7,959 bases of DNA, from the NCBI GenBank assembly GCA_030037185.1, contig JASHRR010000248.1:1-7959 (forward strand), in the 5' to 3' direction. The notes under the pieces were generated by a model. The model searched no databases. It had not been told where the DNA came from and worked only from the letters and a program-made list of their open reading frames with translations. Below, piece by piece: positions 5,586 through 7,959 of the stretch. This DNA is from Xanthobacteraceae bacterium (GTDB lineage: Bacteria > Pseudomonadota > Alphaproteobacteria > Rhizobiales > Xanthobacteraceae). The translations under genes were made by a program, and so were the position numbers. The first letter of the stretch is position 1; each line of letters opens with the position of its first letter.

Positions 5586-6734
5586 CTAGCGATGTTGATA
5601 ACGCGCCGGTACGAATGGCAGCCTCGAAACGATGAGGCCGAGCCGTTTGCCGCGCAGTTCCGTAAAAACCCGCGTACCTGGGACGGCCGCGTCAGGTGGC
5701 ACATAGCCCATCGCGACGGGGACATTGAGGCTCACCGCGAACCCCCCGGAGGTCACGACGCCAACCGGCGCGGCATCGCCTTGGCTACGGAACACCGCAG
5801 CGCCGGCCCGCACCGGCGCCCGTCCTTCCGGCAACAAGCCCACCCGCCGACGGGTAACCCCGCCGGCGAGCTGCCCCAGGATCGCTCCGGCTCCCGGAAA
5901 GCCGCCGGCACGCGCGCCGCCGGCGCGGCGCGCCTTGCTGAGCGTCCACTCGAGCGCCGCTTCGACGGGCGCCGTTGTTTCATCAAGGTCGGCGCCATAG
6001 AGACAAAGCCCCGCCTCGAGCCGGAGGCTGTCGCGCGCGCCGAGCCCGATCGGCGCGACCGCGGGATCGCGCAATAACGCCTCCCACAGCGGCTCGGCGA
6101 TCTCCGCCGGGGTGCTGATCTCGAAGCCGTCCTCGCCCGTGTAGCCGGAGCGCGATACGAAGCAGGCCGCGCCCAACAACGTGACGGCGGCTACATCCAT
6201 GAACCGCAGTGCCCGCACCTCGGGCGCAAGCGCGGCCAGCACCGCTTCCGCCGCAGGTCCCTGAAGGGCCAGAAGGGCGCGATCGGTCAGCTCGACCACG
6301 CAGGAGTTGGACAGATGACACCGCAGGTGCGCTTCATCGAAGACCTTGCGGGCCGCATTGACGACCAGCATCAGACGGTGGCCGTGATTCGCCACCATCA
6401 GGTCGTCGAGAATGCCGCCTCGGTCGTTGGTTAACACCGTGTAGCGCTGCCGCCCCGCGGCAAGACCCAGCATATCGCTGGGCACCAGCGTTTCGAGCGA
6501 TAGCGCCGCATCCGCGACGGCGCCGCAACGCGCACGAAGCGCGATCTGCCCCATGTGCGAGACGTCGAACAGGCCGGCCGCGGTGCGCGTGTGAAGGTGC
6601 TCTTTGATGATGCCGGAAGCGTATTGCAGCGGCATGTCATAGCCCGCGAACGCCACCATGCGGCCGCCGAGGCGCAGGTGCTGGGCATGCAGCGGCGTGT
6701 GCTTGAGTTCGCCGGTGGGCCCGCGCACGCTCAT
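5586..6734 (-). CDS. gcvT: Glycine cleavage system aminomethyltransferase (T protein)
   Basis: Transfers the methylene group from aminomethylated H protein to tetrahydrofolate, releasing ammonia and giving 5,10-methylene-tetrahydrofolate. The 382-residue product reads through the family's landmarks: LKHTPLHAQH (10-19), MVAFAGYDMPLQY (26-38), GLFDVSHMGQI (54-64), YTVLTNDRGGILDDLMV (98-114) with the folate-binding acidic region, SGYTGEDGFEI (196-206), GLGARDSLRLEAGLCLYG (230-247) and VGVVTSGGFAVSLNVPVAMGY (324-344). The frame is open upstream to 7091 inside gcvPB, but the product can only begin sensibly at the ATG at 6734, with GGAG at 6743-6746 in front. It sits 20 bases after the gcvPB stop and 18 before gcvH. 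An Ala/Gly-rich stretch at about 271-284 looks like a slightly expanded loop. Confidence 0.95.
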   Translation of the reverse strand: MSVRGPTGELKHTPLHAQHLRLGGRMVAFAGYDMPLQYASGIIKEHLHTRTAAGLFDVSHMGQIALRARCGAVADAALSLETLVPSDMLGLAAGRQRYTVLTNDRGGILDDLMVANHGHRLMLVVNAARKVFDEAHLRCHLSNSCVVELTDRALLALQGPAAEAVLAALAPEVRALRFMDVAAVTLLGAACFVSRSGYTGEDGFEISTPAEIAEPLWEALLRDPAVAPIGLGARDSLRLEAGLCLYGADLDETTAPVEAALEWTLSKARRAGGARAGGFPGAGAILGQLAGGVTRRRVGLLPEGRAPVRAGAAVFRSQGDAAPVGVVTSGGFAVSLNVPVAMGYVPPDAAVPGTRVFTELRGKRLGLIVSRLPFVPARYQHR

Positions 6735-6742
6735 CGCGCCGT

Positions 6743-6746
6743 CTCC
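6743..6746 (-). promoter_or_regulatory. Ribosome-binding site of gcvT
   Basis: On the minus strand GGAG precedes the ATG at 6734 by 8 bases and lies in the 20-base gap after gcvPB. It supports starting gcvT here and not inside gcvPB. Confidence 0.55.
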
Positions 6747-6754
6747 GTTGCGGT

Positions 6755-7959
6755 TTAGCCTTCCCGGCTTGCGGGAAAGGGCCGGGAAGGGGTGCGGTCC
6801 GAAAGCACGAGCTCTCGCGCGGCCTTGACCTCGTCCAGCCGTCTGACAGGTGTGCGATGCGGAGCGGCCTTTACTTGTGCGGGATCGCTGTGGGCCTCTT
6901 TGGCGATCGCTGTCATCGCGTCGGCAAAGGCGTCGAGCGTCGGTTTGGTTTCTGTCTCCGTCGGCTCGATCATCAAGGCCTCCGGCACGATCAGCGGAAA
7001 GTAGTTGGTGGGCGGATGAAACCCGTAATCGAGAAGGCGCTTGCTGACGTCGAGCGCCCGCACACCGGTGCCTTCGACCGCGCCCCGGCACACGAATTCA
7101 TGCATATTGATGCGCTCGAACGGCACCTTGAAGGTATCGCGCAGCCGGACGCGCAGGTAGTTGGCATTGAGCACCGCATGCTCGGAATTGGCCCGCAGGC
7201 CCGCCCCGCCATGCTGGCGAATATACGCATAGGCCCGAACAAACATGCCGAAATTGCCGAGGAAAGAGGATACCCGACCGATCGATTTCACGGGCATCGC
7301 CAGCCGATAACGCGGGCCGCTCGAATCGCCCGCCACTACCGGTCCCGGAAGGAAATCCTTGAGCCGGTCCGCTGCGCCGACCGGCCCTGAGCCTGGACCG
7401 CCGCCGCCGTGGGGGGTGGCGAAAGTCTTGTGCAGATTGTAATGCATCACGTCGAAGCCGAGATCGCCGGGCCGGACAATGCCGACGACAGCGTTCAGGT
7501 TGGCGCCGTCGCCGTAGACAAGCCCGCCGCAATCATGCACGAGCTGCACCACCTCTTCGATACGCTCCTCGAAAAGGCCGAGCGTGTTCGGATTGGTCAT
7601 CATGATGCCCGCAAGCGTGTCGTCGCAGGCGGCGCGGACGGCCTGAAGATCAATATTGCCGCGGCCGTTGGAAGGAACCTCGACTGCCGTGAAACCGGCC
7701 ATTGTCGTCGAAGCCGGGTTTGTTCCATGGGCAGAGTCGGGGATGAGGATGCGAGTCCGTTTGAGGTCGCTGCGCTCACGATGGTAGGCGCGCATCATCA
7801 GCAGCCCGGTTAATTCGCCGTGGGCGCCGGCGCAGGGCTGCAGCGAAACTCCGGGGAATCCGCCGATCTCCGCGAGCCAGCGCTGCAGTTCGAACATCAG
7901 TGCAAGGTTTCCCTGCACGGTGTCTTGATGTTGCAACGGGTGCGTCTCGGCGAAGCCGG
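6755..7959 (-). CDS. gcvPB: Glycine dehydrogenase (decarboxylating) subunit 2, P protein C-terminal subunit, 5'-partial
   Basis: Subunit 2 of the PLP-dependent P protein, which decarboxylates glycine and loads the aminomethyl group on H protein. The visible 400 residues run off the window's right edge in frame (GFAETHP before LQHQDTVQGN), so the true start and roughly 80-130 residues are missing. A TTG at 7936 is inside the gene and not a start. Landmarks are QPCAGAHGELTGLL, IPDSAHGTNPAS, GIMMTNPNTLG and the PLP lysine (codon 7427-7429) in HYNLHKTFATPHGGGG. The ending APHRTPVRRLDEVKAAREL is that of split two-subunit enzymes, unlike the single-chain GcvP of E. coli. gcvPA is expected just upstream, outside the window. 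After AARELVL the usual short RW-like end is replaced by SDRTPSRPFPASREG, whose last codons lie in a perfect palindrome. Confidence 0.95.
   Translation of the reverse strand, partial: GFAETHPLQHQDTVQGNLALMFELQRWLAEIGGFPGVSLQPCAGAHGELTGLLMMRAYHRERSDLKRTRILIPDSAHGTNPASTTMAGFTAVEVPSNGRGNIDLQAVRAACDDTLAGIMMTNPNTLGLFEERIEEVVQLVHDCGGLVYGDGANLNAVVGIVRPGDLGFDVMHYNLHKTFATPHGGGGPGSGPVGAADRLKDFLPGPVVAGDSSGPRYRLAMPVKSIGRVSSFLGNFGMFVRAYAYIRQHGGAGLRANSEHAVLNANYLRVRLRDTFKVPFERINMHEFVCRGAVEGTGVRALDVSKRLLDYGFHPPTNYFPLIVPEALMIEPTETETKPTLDAFADAMTAIAKEAHSDPAQVKAAPHRTPVRRLDEVKAARELVLSDRTPSRPFPASREG
6759..6790. repeat. Palindrome forming the last codons of gcvPB
   Basis: CCTTCCCGGC (6759-6768) and GCCGGGAAGG (6781-6790) are perfect 10-base inverted arms around 12 bases. 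A nested alternative pairs TTCCCG (6761-6766) with CGGGAA (6772-6777). Read on the minus strand it supplies the codons for PSRPFPASREG just before the gcvPB stop. It could be a small palindromic repeat inserted in the gene end, a folded mRNA element between gcvPB and gcvT, or both. Confidence 0.6.

Noticed and set aside
5166..6077. 303-codon open frame on the + strand
   Set aside because: It lies opposite gcvH and gcvT, which are clearly real; its translation has no family motif and reflects GC-rich antisense openness.
6735..6754. Glycine riboswitch or promoter between gcvPB and gcvT
   Set aside because: The gap is only 20 bases and holds just a ribosome site; any riboswitch would lie upstream of the operon, outside the window.
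6735..7091. N-terminal extension of gcvT by 119 codons
   Set aside because: The extension overlaps gcvPB in another frame, has Arg-rich non-family sequence, and the ATG at 6734 has its own ribosome site.

Overview
This window reads as chromosomal DNA from a GC-rich alphaproteobacterium. A Hyphomicrobiales member of the Bradyrhizobium/Rhodopseudomonas/Xanthobacteraceae type is my best guess. That rests on codon usage, on GC-rich palindromic intergenic elements with a CCCTCACCCC core, and on protein wording. It is an inference, not a measured placement.

Left part (1-1317): a nicotinamidase gene (pncA, + strand) and a PRPP-type phosphoribosyltransferase gene (- strand) converge and overlap by 10 bases at their stop codons.

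Middle part (1318-2899): about 1.6 kb with no intact gene. It holds two decayed gene remnants facing each other. One is a 5' fragment of a COG2187-type kinase-like gene (+, about 1736-1990). The other is a frameshifted, truncated ribose-phosphate pyrophosphokinase gene (-, about 2023-2387). The rest is palindromic repeat DNA and unassigned sequence. Nicotinamidase, a phosphoribosyltransferase and a PRPP synthetase relic lying together suggest a former NAD-salvage/PRPP accessory cluster that has partly collapsed.

Right part (2900-7959): a glycine-centred metabolic block. A + strand pair, tdh (SDR-type L-threonine 3-dehydrogenase) and kbl (2-amino-3-ketobutyrate CoA ligase), turns threonine into glycine and acetyl-CoA. 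Converging on it, with a 77-base gap, is a - strand operon for the glycine cleavage system in the order gcvPB (5' end outside the window), gcvT, gcvH. Together they would convert threonine to acetyl-CoA, glycine, CO2, ammonia and 5,10-methylene-tetrahydrofolate.

I see no CRISPR array, RNA gene, complete insertion sequence, defence system or clearly novel system. The points most worth a second look are the pair of remnants, a perfect palindrome that forms the C-terminal codons of gcvPB, and the head-on threonine/glycine arrangement.
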